Source: Candidatus Poseidoniaceae archaeon (GTDB lineage: Archaea > Thermoplasmatota > Poseidoniia > Poseidoniales > Poseidoniaceae). Taken from it: a stretch of DNA of 6,630 bases. Under the pieces are notes generated by a model. The model saw nothing but the letters and a program-made list of their open reading frames with translations, searched no databases and had not been told where the DNA came from. The stretch lies in NCBI GenBank assembly GCA_022425585.1, contig JAKMFF010000315.1, forward strand, positions 1 through 6,630, given 5' to 3'. Position numbers and translations under genes: made by a program. Shown here in pieces: positions 1 to 6,630 of the stretch (positions within the stretch are counted from its first letter, which is position 1; every line of letters begins with the position of its first letter).

Positions 1-1
1 T

Positions 2-1075
2 TACAATGGTGATGCAAAACAATTTGACCGGTCAAAGTGCGGCGTGGTTTTTGCCAATGCTTTAGGAGGGGAGAATCGTAACCTCTCAAACATTCGAGTA
101 TGGTCTAATCATACCAAGAACGTCGCCATCAAACACGGGCTGCCACAAGACCAAGCTGAAGTATTTCGTGAAGAGATAGTCGAACATTCACCAAGAATTG
201 ACGAGGACACAATGCCTGGTGAACTGGCCAATGTAGTATCTGGTAGGGTTGCTAATTTACTCGATTTGCAAGGACCAAACTACACCACAGATGCTGCATG
301 CGCATCCTCTATGGCGGCAATTCTTGACGCCTGCCGACTATTGCAAAGTAGGCAGGTGGATTTGATGCTGGCGGGTGCTGCAGACCGCACTATGGATCCT
401 GCAACCTACGCTAAATTCAGCGCTATTGGCGCATTGTCACCAAGCCACTCAACACCGTTTGATGCTAGAGCCAATGGTTTTGTAATGGGAGAAGGAGCAG
501 GCGTTTTAATTCTCAAAAGATTATCAGACGCAATTGATGACGATGACGAAATCCACGCGGTAATTCGCGGAGTCGGTAGCTCTTCAGACGGAAGGGGCAA
601 GGGTATTACTGCACCAAGTCAAAGGGGGCAAATCCAAGCGATTTCTAGGGCTTACAATCAAGCAGGATACGATGCTTCATCAGTTGAATTAGTCGAGGCA
701 CATGGTACTTCGACAAAAGTCGGTGATGCAACAGAATTGTCTTCATTGTCTACTTTGTGGACTGGTTTGACAGGTGGCGACCATGTTGCAGTTGGCTCAA
801 TCAAATCACAAATTGGCCATCTTAAAGCGGCAGCCGGAATAGCAGGCGTCATCAAAGCAGTAATGGCGCTACATCACGCAACTATACCTCCGTCTGCTGG
901 ATTCGAGACACCAAATCCAACAGTACAATGGAATGAAATTCCATTTTTTGTCCCAACTCAAGCCAGAGATTGGCCCAGGCCATTGGAACATCCGCGTCGA
1001 GCTGGTATCTCTGCATTCGGTTTTGGGGGGACAAATTTTCACATAGCGTTAGAAGGCTATGAGCCAGAATACCAC
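2..1075 (+). other. KS1: beta-ketoacyl synthase domain, N-terminus missing
   Basis: Residues 1 to about 358 form most of a thiolase-fold ketosynthase, which condenses an acyl group held on its cysteine with malonyl-ACP. The nucleophile is Cys100 in DAACASS (codon 299-301). The two catalytic histidines are His234 in EAHGTSTKVGD (701-703) and His273 in GHLKAAAG (818-820). Other family marks are the segment PFDARANGFVMGEGAG and the C-terminal GISAFGFGGTNFH (1004-1042). The full Cys-His-His triad with normal spacing argues for an active enzyme. GKGITAP after the GEGAG block and the general wording recall the PfaA ketosynthase. The window begins inside the domain, so roughly 70 to 120 N-terminal residues should lie upstream, a figure inferred from usual KS length. 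It is followed by a KS-AT linker and AT, the standard condensing pair. Confidence 0.95.
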
Positions 1076-4000
1076 ACTCCGATTGCCAATAGCTGGCAGC
1101 AAAAATGGAGTGGCAATGTCCCAAAACCATCAGTTTCATCCATTCTAGATGCCAATGCAAACCCAACAATGACTCATGAAGAATTGAAATCAATTGAAGG
1201 TGGCATTTTGTTGTTATCTGGGGGCAGTATTGAAAACCTGATGGCGAAACTCGCTGATGTATCATTTGATGGACCATCTTTCGATGAGGATGCTAGTGGC
1301 CGCAGATTGTCTGTTGAGTTGATGCAAGTTTCAGATTTCAACAAATCAGACACCTATCGTATGGCCATAATCGCTACTAGTTGGGCAGATTATGACAAAC
1401 GGGTCGGTCTTGCATTAAAAGCCATGGAAGACAGTAACAAATGGGGCTTTTTACAGTCTCAAGGTGTTATGATTACCAATGAGCCAATCCTTCCATCAAA
1501 AGCCAAGATTGCCCACATGTATCCTGGTCAAGGTAGCCAATATGTCGGCATGACATACGACCTAAACAAACGTTACACTTCGGTACAAAAAGTATGGGAT
1601 AAATCCGATGAAACCATGGTCGAGGTGCTGGACGGTGAGACTTTGTCTAGCTTCGTCTTGCGGACCAATCTTTCAAAACAGGAATTGATTGAATCAGAGC
1701 ACAAGCTTAAGCAAACAGAATACACTCAACCGGCCATGTTAACCGCAGATTTGGCCATTGAACGATTGCTCAATGCGCATGGACAAACGCCAGATATGGT
1801 GGCTGGGCACTCACTTGGCGAGTATGCTGCATTGATGTCTTCGGGGATATTGAATATGGACGGCGCATTGCGGGCCTCAGCAGCTAGGGGTACAGAAATG
1901 GGTTCTGTGCAAATAGATGACAAAGGATTGATGGCCAGTGTGACCGCACCATACAAAGAGGTTGAAAAAGTCCTTAATTCTGCAGATGGATATGTTATTG
2001 CAGCCAACAAAAACTCTCCTAAAATGACCGTAATTGCTGGAGAAAGCGAGGCAGTAAAGGGTGTAATGAAATCATTTGAATCCAAAGGATTCTCAACTAC
2101 TCAATTAGCAACCTCCCACGCATTCCACTCCCGTATCGTCGCACCAGCCAATGAACCACTGCGAAGATTCCTTGAAACCTTGGAGATAAATTGGCCCCAA
2201 ATTCCAATTACGGCAAATTTTGATGGCGAATTTTACGAAATGTCTGGGGCTGATTCCAAAACAGCAGTTCTCGATAAATTAGCCCCTCAAATGGCTTCTT
2301 CAGTAGAGTGGACTTCACAAATCGAAAAGATGTATGATTCGGGTGCGAGAGTTTTCATTGAAGTAGGGCCAAAAAGAGCATTGACGATGTTTGCCACTCA
2401 AATCTTAGAAGGCAAGCCACATTTGCCAATCATGACTAATCACCCTAAGCAAGGAGGCATTGCTTCTTTCCTTGGCGCAATGGCCGGATTATATCTTGCT
2501 GGCAGAACTCTTCAATGGCCGTCTGGTACATCAGAGGAATTATCTGAAGCCTTTAGAGCAGGGCCAATAGAAGCACACAGTCAATTAAAGCATGCTGTAA
2601 AGCAATCATCCAATAATGACCTTAATTCAAGGGCCAAACCGCTCCCAACTCAATCTGCTGCTAAGTCTTCTGCTGGGGTAAGTGTTACGACGATAGAAGT
2701 CTCCATTGAAGATGCCAAGAATGCCTACCTCGGAGATTGTTTATCACCAATAACGGGATATCCAGCAAAGTTCTGTAATGGCATGGTAAACTTAAGGGAA
2801 GTACTTGGATTATCCAATTCGCAAATAACTCAATTAATCGCTAAAATTAGTAATGAATGTGATACAGATAGCGAGTTTGATATCTCCAAGGCAGAAGTAG
2901 TGCAAGATTTCTCAAGGTGGATTAGAGCCCCACCCAAATCTTACCTTTCCAAAGCAATAGCCACTGCGCCAATATCTCAAATGACAGTTAGTAATTTTGC
3001 AAATAATAATGATTCTAGGGAATCTGATCCAATCGTCATCAGTGGCATTTCATTAGGTTTGCCAGGTGGCGAAAAGGTGTTTTCTGAAGATACGTTTGAA
3101 CGTTTAGTAAGAGGTGAGACCTGCATCACTGAGGTAAGTGACGAGTACAAACAACGGCTATTGGATAAAAACATAGTTCGCTTAATCAAAGGTAGAGACG
3201 GTTCAGTAAACATGGAAAAAGCCACCCAGTTCAGCGATATACCACAACTTGCGGGAATTAAGGGAGCATTTGATTTGGCGGCTGAATTTGGTATCGATCC
3301 AAAAGCAGTCATGGCTTGGGACATTACCACCCAACTTTCTGTTGCTGCAGGTCTGTTAGCACTTCGAGACGCTGGAATCCCGCTTACGCCAGTCGAACAA
3401 ACCGGCAAGGGCGGTCTACGTTTGATTACCAATTGGCAAATCCCTCAAATTCAAAGAGATCGAACGGGAATAATATTTGCCTCTTGCTTCCCGGGATTGC
3501 AGATGGCAATGAAACATGCTAAGAATAATGGAGATGATGGCGAGGGTCGTTTTGATCGAAGGTATCTATTCCAAATTCTTAATATGGGCCATTCTCAATT
3601 TGCTCAATATACTGGAATTAGAGGTCCAAATACCACGCTGAATTTAGCTTGCGCTTCAGCGACTGCAGCGTTTAGTACTGCAGAGGATTGGCTAGAAAAT
3701 GGTAGAGCAGATAGAGTGGTAATTATCTCTGCGGATGACGTTACTGGTGAAGACCTCTGGGAATGGATGGGTAGTGGATTTGCTGCCTCAGGCGCCGCTT
3801 CAACAGGTGATAAGGTAGAGGAGTCTGCTTTACCATTTGACAAGAGAAGGAATGGTATGGTGCTTGGAATGGGCGCAGCGGCATTTGTTGTTGAACGTAA
3901 TTCTATGGCTCAAGAGCGTGGGGTTCAGCCAATTGCAGAATTATTGGGAACTAAGATTTCTAATTCAGCATATCATGGAACAAGACTTGATGTTGAACAT

Positions 4001-6630
4001 GTCGCACAAACTGTCAACCAATTTATCGGCACTATGGAGGCTAAATGGAATCTAGATAGACACCAAATAGCACCGGAAACGGTCTTTTTCTCACATGAAA
4101 CCTATACTCCAGCCCGTGGTGGGTCTGCACAATCAGAAGTCAAAGCACTTAGAGATACCTTTGGGCCAAGTGCTGATAAATTGATTATTGCCAATACCAA
4201 AGGGTTCACTGGACACCCAATGGGGGTTGGGATAGAAGATGCCAGCATGTACTATGGTTTGTTAACCGGGCGTATTCCACCAATTGCCAATTACCGTGAA
4301 AAAGATCCAGAGCTGGGTGAACTAAATCTGTCAAAAGGTGGAGAATATCCAGAATTAAAGTACGGACTACGATTTGGTGCAGGATTCGGTTCGCAAATCG
4401 CATTATCTTTAGCAAGGAAATGGGATGTAACTGGTGAACGAATTGATGGTTCAAAATTCATGGCTTGGATTAGACAACTTGCTCAATCTGATGATGTAGT
4501 TTTACGTGTTCTTGATGGTAAATTGGTTTCCTACGTTGATGGTTCAGATAATCTTCACGGCGGTATTCAAGGTAAGGCTTGGAATGTTACCAACGAGTTT
4601 GAAGGCTTGCCAATTAACCAGCCAGTAGTTGCTGAACAAGTTCCCGAGAAGACTATCACTGAAGTGCAACAAGTAACAGAGAAGGTTGTTGTTGCACCAA
4701 CAGTTCAGCAAAACTCAGGTGGCGAAGATGTTGTTGATGCAGTTATCGATGTAGTTGTGAAACATACTGGCTATCCTGCTGACTTTGTTGAACTAGACCA
4801 AGACCTTGAAGGCGAATTAGGTATTGATACAGTAAAACAGGCAGAAATTATGGCCGAGATTCGTAGTCGTTTTGGCTTACCAGTTGACGAAGATTTCGTG
4901 CTTGCTGATTATCCAACACTAAACCACATGATCGGCTATATCGATAAGATGTCTGGAGGAACTTCCACTGCTGCACAAGCAGTTGTAACACCAGTGGAGG
5001 CGGCAGTTGAAATGGCACAAGACATAGTTAGCGATGTTGTTGAAAAAGTTGCTCAAGCAAAGCCTCAGGCTATGCTGGTAAATGATGATGATTTAATTCA
5101 AACAGTAATCGAAGTAGTTGTTGAACACACCGGATACCCCGCAGATTTTATTGAATTAGATCAAGATTTGGAAGGAGAACTTGGAATTGATACAGTCAAG
5201 CAGGCAGAAATAATGGCAGATATTAGAAGTAAATTCTCCTTACCAGTCGATGAAGACTTCGTATTATCTGATTATCCAACATTGAACCACATGATTGCCT
5301 ATATTCACAAAATGACCGGCAATGCACCCGCTTCTGCCACACCTTCAGTCCCTGAAGCAGTGGCAGAGGAAACTCCAATTCCGCTTGATATGGACCAACC
5401 AGAGGTAGTTTCGACGCCTCCAAGTGAAATGTCTGGAAATGCGGATATCCAATCAAAATTGATTGACGTTGTGGTGAAACATACTGGTTATCCAGCCGAC
5501 TTCATTGAAATGGACCAAGACCTTGAAGGTGAGCTTGTAATTGATACAGTAAAACAAGCAGAAATAATGGCCGAGGTCAGAGATATATTCCAACTTCCAG
5601 TCGATGAAGACTTTATTTTAGGCGATCATCCAACTCTCAATCACTTTACGGCTTATATCATAAAAATGCAAGGCGGCCCAATTCAAGAACCGCCGGCAAG
5701 TCAACAAATCGATACACTGGATTTGCCGGAACAGTTGGAAATGCCTGAACAAGATAAATCATCCAATGCCAGCATTTCTTCACAATCTACAGTGAACCCT
5801 TCAGGTTGCCGAAGATGGCAAGTAGAAGTCGAGGAATGTCTAGGTTTAGATGAGCCAATAGAGCTGTCGGGAACTGTAGTTGTTACCGATGATGGGTGGG
5901 GTATTGCCGAGGAATTGTGCACTCTTTTGGAGACACGAGGGTTAGCAGCTATTAGAGTTGGATTTGAATCAGAAATTCGGGATATGTCAATCCAAGTTGA
6001 AGGCACTAGGACTGTGTTGAGGGCAGATCCAGCCAATACTGAACACATTGCGTTAGTCGGTGAAGAATTAAACAAATCGAAAATATCTGGTGTCATTCAT
6101 TTAGCAGCCCTAAAGTTGGCAGGCGTTGAATGGGAAGAAGACACTTACCCATCGTCACAAATATCCCTCGCAGCCCATGGGTGGTTTGCCCTGTTGAAAC
6201 AACTCGATGGTCAACTTGCCACTTTAGATTCGGGAATAGTTGCCTCGGTAACCACTCTGGATGGTAGGCACGGCAACAAGGGCGAACTATTCAATTCCAT
6301 ACAATGCTCGGCAAGCGGTGTAACTAAGTCCTACTCATTTGAACAACCTCATCTCCGAACGAGGGCTTTAGATTTGCACCCAGAAATCGTCTTGGATGCA
6401 GCTCATGCAGCAGAAATTATTGACAACGATTTGTTTGCAATTGGTGGCGATGTTGAGATTGGCATTGACCGTGACGGCAGAAGGTGGACTCTGGTCGCCT
6501 TTGATGAGCAATTGGAAGGCGAACGTCAACCATTGGTTAACAAAGATACTTGGTTAGTCTCAGGGGGTGGTTCAGGAGTTACCGCAGCCTCAATAATTGG
6601 TGTGGCTGCTGCTAGTACAGACGCCAATGC
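2..6630 (+). CDS. Partial type I PKS / PUFA-synthase-like megasynthase: KS-AT-(ACP-like)-KS-ACP-ACP-ACP-KR, open at both ends
   Basis: One uninterrupted frame of 2209 complete codons crosses the window; the last two bases begin another codon. No in-frame stop was found on reading every line, and the frame never shifts, so this is a single intact polypeptide fragment. Catalytic landmarks in order are KS1 Cys100/His234/His273, AT Ser604/Arg629/His709, KS2 Cys1217/His1365/His1405, carrier attachment positions Thr1610, Thr1731 and Thr1849, and a KR glycine motif near residue 2188. The product should be a cytosolic multienzyme that builds a carbon chain by decarboxylative condensation with beta-keto reduction; I see no signal peptide or membrane segment. 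The KS-AT...ACPn-KR order resembles PfaA of PUFA synthases, but a second KS is inserted between AT and the carriers. The product is unknown: a lipid or PUFA-like chain is inferred from architecture alone. Dehydratase, enoylreductase or release domains, if present, lie outside the window. Confidence 0.95.
1076..1501 (+). other. KS-AT linker region
   Basis: About 142 residues join KS1 to the AT. The first part is variable, with Pro, Ser and Asn. The second part carries GGILLLSGGSIENL (from about base 1200), matching the position and style of the structured adapter that packs between KS and AT in type I synthases, where a hydrophobic LLLSA-type strand is followed by a helix. A later YRMAIIATSWADYDKR stretch resembles the YRLAVVA-type strand seen shortly before the AT. 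No catalytic motif is visible. Linker identity is inferred from position and pattern, not from a strong family signature. Confidence 0.7.
1502..2525 (+). other. AT: malonyl-CoA:ACP acyltransferase domain
   Basis: Residues 501 to about 842 form an acyltransferase that should move malonyl from CoA to the carrier domains. The oxyanion-side motif PGQGSQYVGM begins at residue 508. TEYTQPAM, a common AT signature, sits near base 1720. The nucleophile is Ser604 in GHSLGEY (1811-1813). Arg629 (1886-1888) lies exactly 25 residues after the serine, the spacing of Ser92 and Arg117 in E. coli FabD, where the arginine binds the malonyl carboxylate. His709 in HAFHS (2126-2128) completes the dyad. HAFHS is the classic malonyl-type motif, in contrast to YASH for methylmalonyl. 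FIEVGPKRALT near base 2354 marks the C-terminal part. It is the only AT visible and may serve every carrier. Substrate choice is inferred from motifs only. Confidence 0.95.
2526..2701 (+). other. Low-complexity linker after AT
   Basis: About 59 residues rich in Ser, Ala, Asn, Gln and Lys, with short runs such as KQSSNN and QSAAKSS. It has the look of a flexible tether between folded domains and shows no catalytic motif. It directly precedes the carrier-like segment, just as the linkers before the true carriers further downstream do. Confidence 0.6.
2702..2923 (+). other. Cryptic, probably inactive acyl-carrier-protein-like domain (Asn at attachment site)
   Basis: Residues about 901 to 974 align with the three downstream carriers. 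From TGYPA (residue 918, base 2753) the first 19 positions match ACP1 without gaps: TGYPA, F at position 7, L at 14 and LG at 18-19 are all shared. Helix III agrees at Ala and Ile (positions 30 and 32), and after a two-residue shorter loop the end reads FDIS...WI against FVLA...YI. Where ACP1 has IDTVK, this copy has LSNSQ, so the attachment position is Asn939 (2816-2818), which cannot carry phosphopantetheine; Ser938 and Ser940 flank it. The acidic residues of the normal carrier helix II region are also mostly gone. I infer a decayed or structural carrier left from an ancestral KS-AT-ACP module. It could instead be a docking or spacer domain that kept the four-helix fold. Confidence 0.65.
2924..3025 (+). 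other. Short linker before KS2
   Basis: About 34 residues (RAPPKS, then SKAIATAP and an Asn-rich NNND run) with no recognisable motif. It joins the carrier-like segment to the start of KS2 at DPIVISG. Confidence 0.5.
3026..4426 (+). other. KS2: divergent beta-ketoacyl synthase domain
   Basis: Residues 1009 to about 1475 form a second ketosynthase, complete at both ends. It opens with DPIVISGISLGLPGG, the usual KS start, and has the nucleophile Cys1217 in NLACASATAA (3650-3652). The first histidine block is unusual: HETYTPARGGSAQSE with His1365 (4094-4096), in place of EAHGTGTxxGDxxE. The second is NTKGFTGHPMGVG with Lys1400 and His1405 (4214-4216), closer to fungal-FAS-type TGHPKG than to IGHLEAAAG. 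GEGAG is replaced by GMGA, and the final GFGGTNxH by GAGFGSQIAL. The Cys-His-His triad is therefore kept while the surrounding loops differ, which suggests a working enzyme with another acyl pocket or partner. From memory, similar wording occurs in large bacterial KS/ACP/SDR proteins. It has no AT of its own and is followed by the carriers. Confidence 0.9.
4427..4723 (+). other. KS2-to-ACP linker
   Basis: About 99 residues. The first half looks structured (FMAWIRQLAQ, then VLRVLDGKLVSYVDG), like the tail that often follows this kind of KS. The second half is rich in Val, Gln, Glu, Thr and Pro (PEKTITEVQQ, VVVAPTVQQ) and looks like a flexible tether into the first carrier. No catalytic residues are evident. 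Confidence 0.6.
4724..4951 (+). other. ACP1: acyl carrier protein domain with Thr at the attachment site
   Basis: Residues 1575 to 1650, about 76 long, the normal size of a carrier domain. It holds growing chains on a 4'-phosphopantetheine arm. The conserved core runs KHTGYPADF, DQDLEGELGID, then TVKQAEIMAEIR, and ends YPTLNHMIGYI, the usual four-helix carrier pattern; the DLGIDSIKRVEI motif of PUFA-synthase carriers is the closest well-known relative. The modified serine is replaced by Thr1610 (4829-4831). Whether a phosphopantetheinyl transferase accepts this threonine cannot be seen from sequence. It is the first of three consecutive carriers. Confidence 0.9.
4952..5083 (+). other. ACP1-ACP2 linker
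   Basis: A 44-residue Ala, Val, Gln and Pro-rich tether, with stretches such as TPVEAAVEMAQ and KVAQAKPQA. Alanine/proline-rich spacers of this kind separate tandem carriers in PfaA proteins and let each carrier swing. Confidence 0.6.
5084..5314 (+). other. ACP2: acyl carrier protein domain with Thr at the attachment site
   Basis: Residues 1695 to 1771. Over a 59-residue core it matches ACP1 at 53 positions, with conservative changes such as Val/Ile, Glu/Asp and Arg/Lys. The motif LGIDTVKQAEIM is identical to ACP1, and the attachment position is Thr1731 (5192-5194), 121 residues after that of ACP1. Only 26 of the 53 shared residues use the same codon, so the two copies are not a recent duplication, or have been held together by selection on protein sequence. 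Confidence 0.9.
5315..5443 (+). other. ACP2-ACP3 linker
   Basis: A 43-residue Pro, Ala and Glu-rich spacer (APASATPSVPEAVAEE, later STPPSEMSGN). Its length nearly equals the previous linker, but the sequence is unrelated, as expected for a spacer under weak sequence constraint. Confidence 0.6.
5444..5668 (+). other. ACP3: diverged acyl carrier protein domain with Thr at the attachment site
   Basis: Residues 1815 to 1889. Over the 59-residue core it matches ACP1 at 46 positions and ACP2 at 47, so it is the outlier of the three. The attachment position is again Thr1849 (5546-5548). The glycine before IDT is replaced by Val1846 (ELVIDTVK), YPTLNHM is HPTLNHF, and helix III differs (EVRDIFQ). 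It is followed by a Gln and Pro-rich linker into the ketoreductase region. It is probably still a folded carrier, but the loop leading to the attachment site may differ in shape. Confidence 0.88.
5669..5809 (+). other. ACP3-KR linker
   Basis: About 47 residues rich in Gln, Ser, Pro and Glu (QEPPASQQIDT, SSNASISSQST), without a recognisable motif. It is a likely flexible tether from the last carrier to the ketoreductase region. Confidence 0.55.
5810..6630 (+). other. KR: ketoreductase (SDR) region, C-terminal part cut by window end
   Basis: Residues 1937 to 2209. The first about 245 residues look like the non-catalytic structural half of a PKS/PfaA-type ketoreductase: a strand-helix unit with VVVTDDGWGIAEEL (from 5876), then SGVIHLAAL (6086), a VASVTTLDGRHG strand and an RTRALDLHPE strand. 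The catalytic half then opens with TWLVSGGGSGVTAAS (6548 onward), whose glycine-rich loop (from residue 2188) is the NADPH-binding TGGxxGxT-type motif of short-chain dehydrogenases. The catalytic Ser, Tyr and Lys lie beyond the window, so activity and stereochemistry cannot be judged. It should reduce the beta-ketoacyl group on the carriers to beta-hydroxyacyl. Ser in place of Thr before the glycines (SGGGSG) is a minor variant. Position after tandem carriers matches PfaA. Confidence 0.85.

Larger units (their letters stand above)
4724..5668 (+). repeat. Tandem array of three ACP-coding repeats
   Basis: Three in-frame repeats, each about 228 bases of conserved carrier sequence plus about 130 bases of variable linker. 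Attachment codons sit at 4829, 5192 and 5546, giving periods of 363 and 354 bases. Conservation is at protein level: about half of the shared residues in ACP1 and ACP2 use different codons. ACP1 and ACP3 share short exact runs, for example the 17 bases of gaccaagaccttgaagg, that ACP2 lacks. Tandem carriers are a known mark of PUFA synthases, where carrier number influences yield rather than product identity. Confidence 0.9.

Noticed and set aside
882..1277. Antisense open frame of 131 codons
   Set aside because: It lies opposite the end of KS1 and the KS-AT linker; the product has no recognisable motif and looks like a codon-composition shadow.
1726..2085. Antisense open frame of 119 codons
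   Set aside because: It lies opposite the AT active-site region, whose sense translation carries GHSLGEY and the correctly spaced Arg629.
2526..3025. Possible gene boundary or assembly join between AT and KS2
   Set aside because: The frame continues without stop or shift, and the segment contains a carrier-like domain rather than intergenic sequence; nothing resembles a terminator plus start site.
2977..3432. Antisense open frame of 151 codons
   Set aside because: It lies opposite the well-conserved start of KS2, its translation is Ser/Pro-rich without a recognisable fold, and the sense frame fully explains the DNA.
3316..3522. Sense-strand open frame of 68 codons in another frame
   Set aside because: It overlaps KS2 out of frame; the KS2 frame is continuous and conserved here, so this is not a separate gene or a frameshift.
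3837..4055. Sense-strand open frame of 72 codons in another frame
   Set aside because: It overlaps the PFDKRRNGMVLGMGA part of KS2 out of frame and has no motif or credible start context.
3026..4426. KS2 as a chain-length factor (inactive KS partner as in PfaC)
   Set aside because: Chain-length factors lack the catalytic cysteine, whereas KS2 keeps Cys1217 and both histidines.
5701..6096. Antisense open frame of 131 codons
   Set aside because: It lies opposite the ACP3-KR linker and the first half of the KR; Ser/Thr-rich translation typical of a reverse shadow.

Overview
The whole window lies inside one protein-coding gene on the + strand. The frame that starts at base 2 stays open for 2209 codons with no stop, and runs off both ends, so neither the true start nor the stop is visible. 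There is no intergenic DNA, RNA gene, promoter, terminator, mobile element or CRISPR array here; other-frame and antisense ORFs are best explained as shadows of this gene.

The product is an internal piece of a giant type I polyketide / polyunsaturated-fatty-acid-like megasynthase. Reading from the amino end of the fragment (residue n begins at base 3n-1): a ketosynthase missing its N-terminus (KS1, bases 2-1075, DAACASS active site); a KS-AT linker (1076-1501); a malonyl-type acyltransferase (AT, 1502-2525, GHSLGEY and HAFHS); a linker holding what looks like a decayed acyl carrier protein (2702-2923); a second, very different ketosynthase (KS2, 3026-4426) with altered motifs around His1365 and His1405; a linker (4427-4723); three tandem acyl carrier protein domains (4724-4951, 5084-5314, 5444-5668); and a ketoreductase/SDR region (5810 to the window end), cut just after its nucleotide-binding glycine motif. 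KS1 and AT resemble PfaA of PUFA synthases. KS2 and the carriers resemble, from memory only, a less studied KS/ACP/SDR group of large bacterial proteins.

A plausible working scheme is that the AT loads malonyl units, a KS condenses them on the carriers, and the KR reduces the beta-keto group. Two features complicate this. All three clear carriers have Thr (motif IDTVKQAE) where the 4'-phosphopantetheine serine is expected. The fourth carrier-like domain, between AT and KS2, has Asn there. The layout KS-AT-(dead ACP)-KS-ACPx3-KR looks like two modules merged into one, sharing one AT and one carrier cluster.

The organism cannot be fixed from this window. Base composition is roughly mid-forties % GC by eye, arginine codons mix AGA/AGG with CGN, and the protein is acidic. 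A marine planktonic bacterium or Marine Group II-type archaeon would fit, but this is a low-confidence guess.
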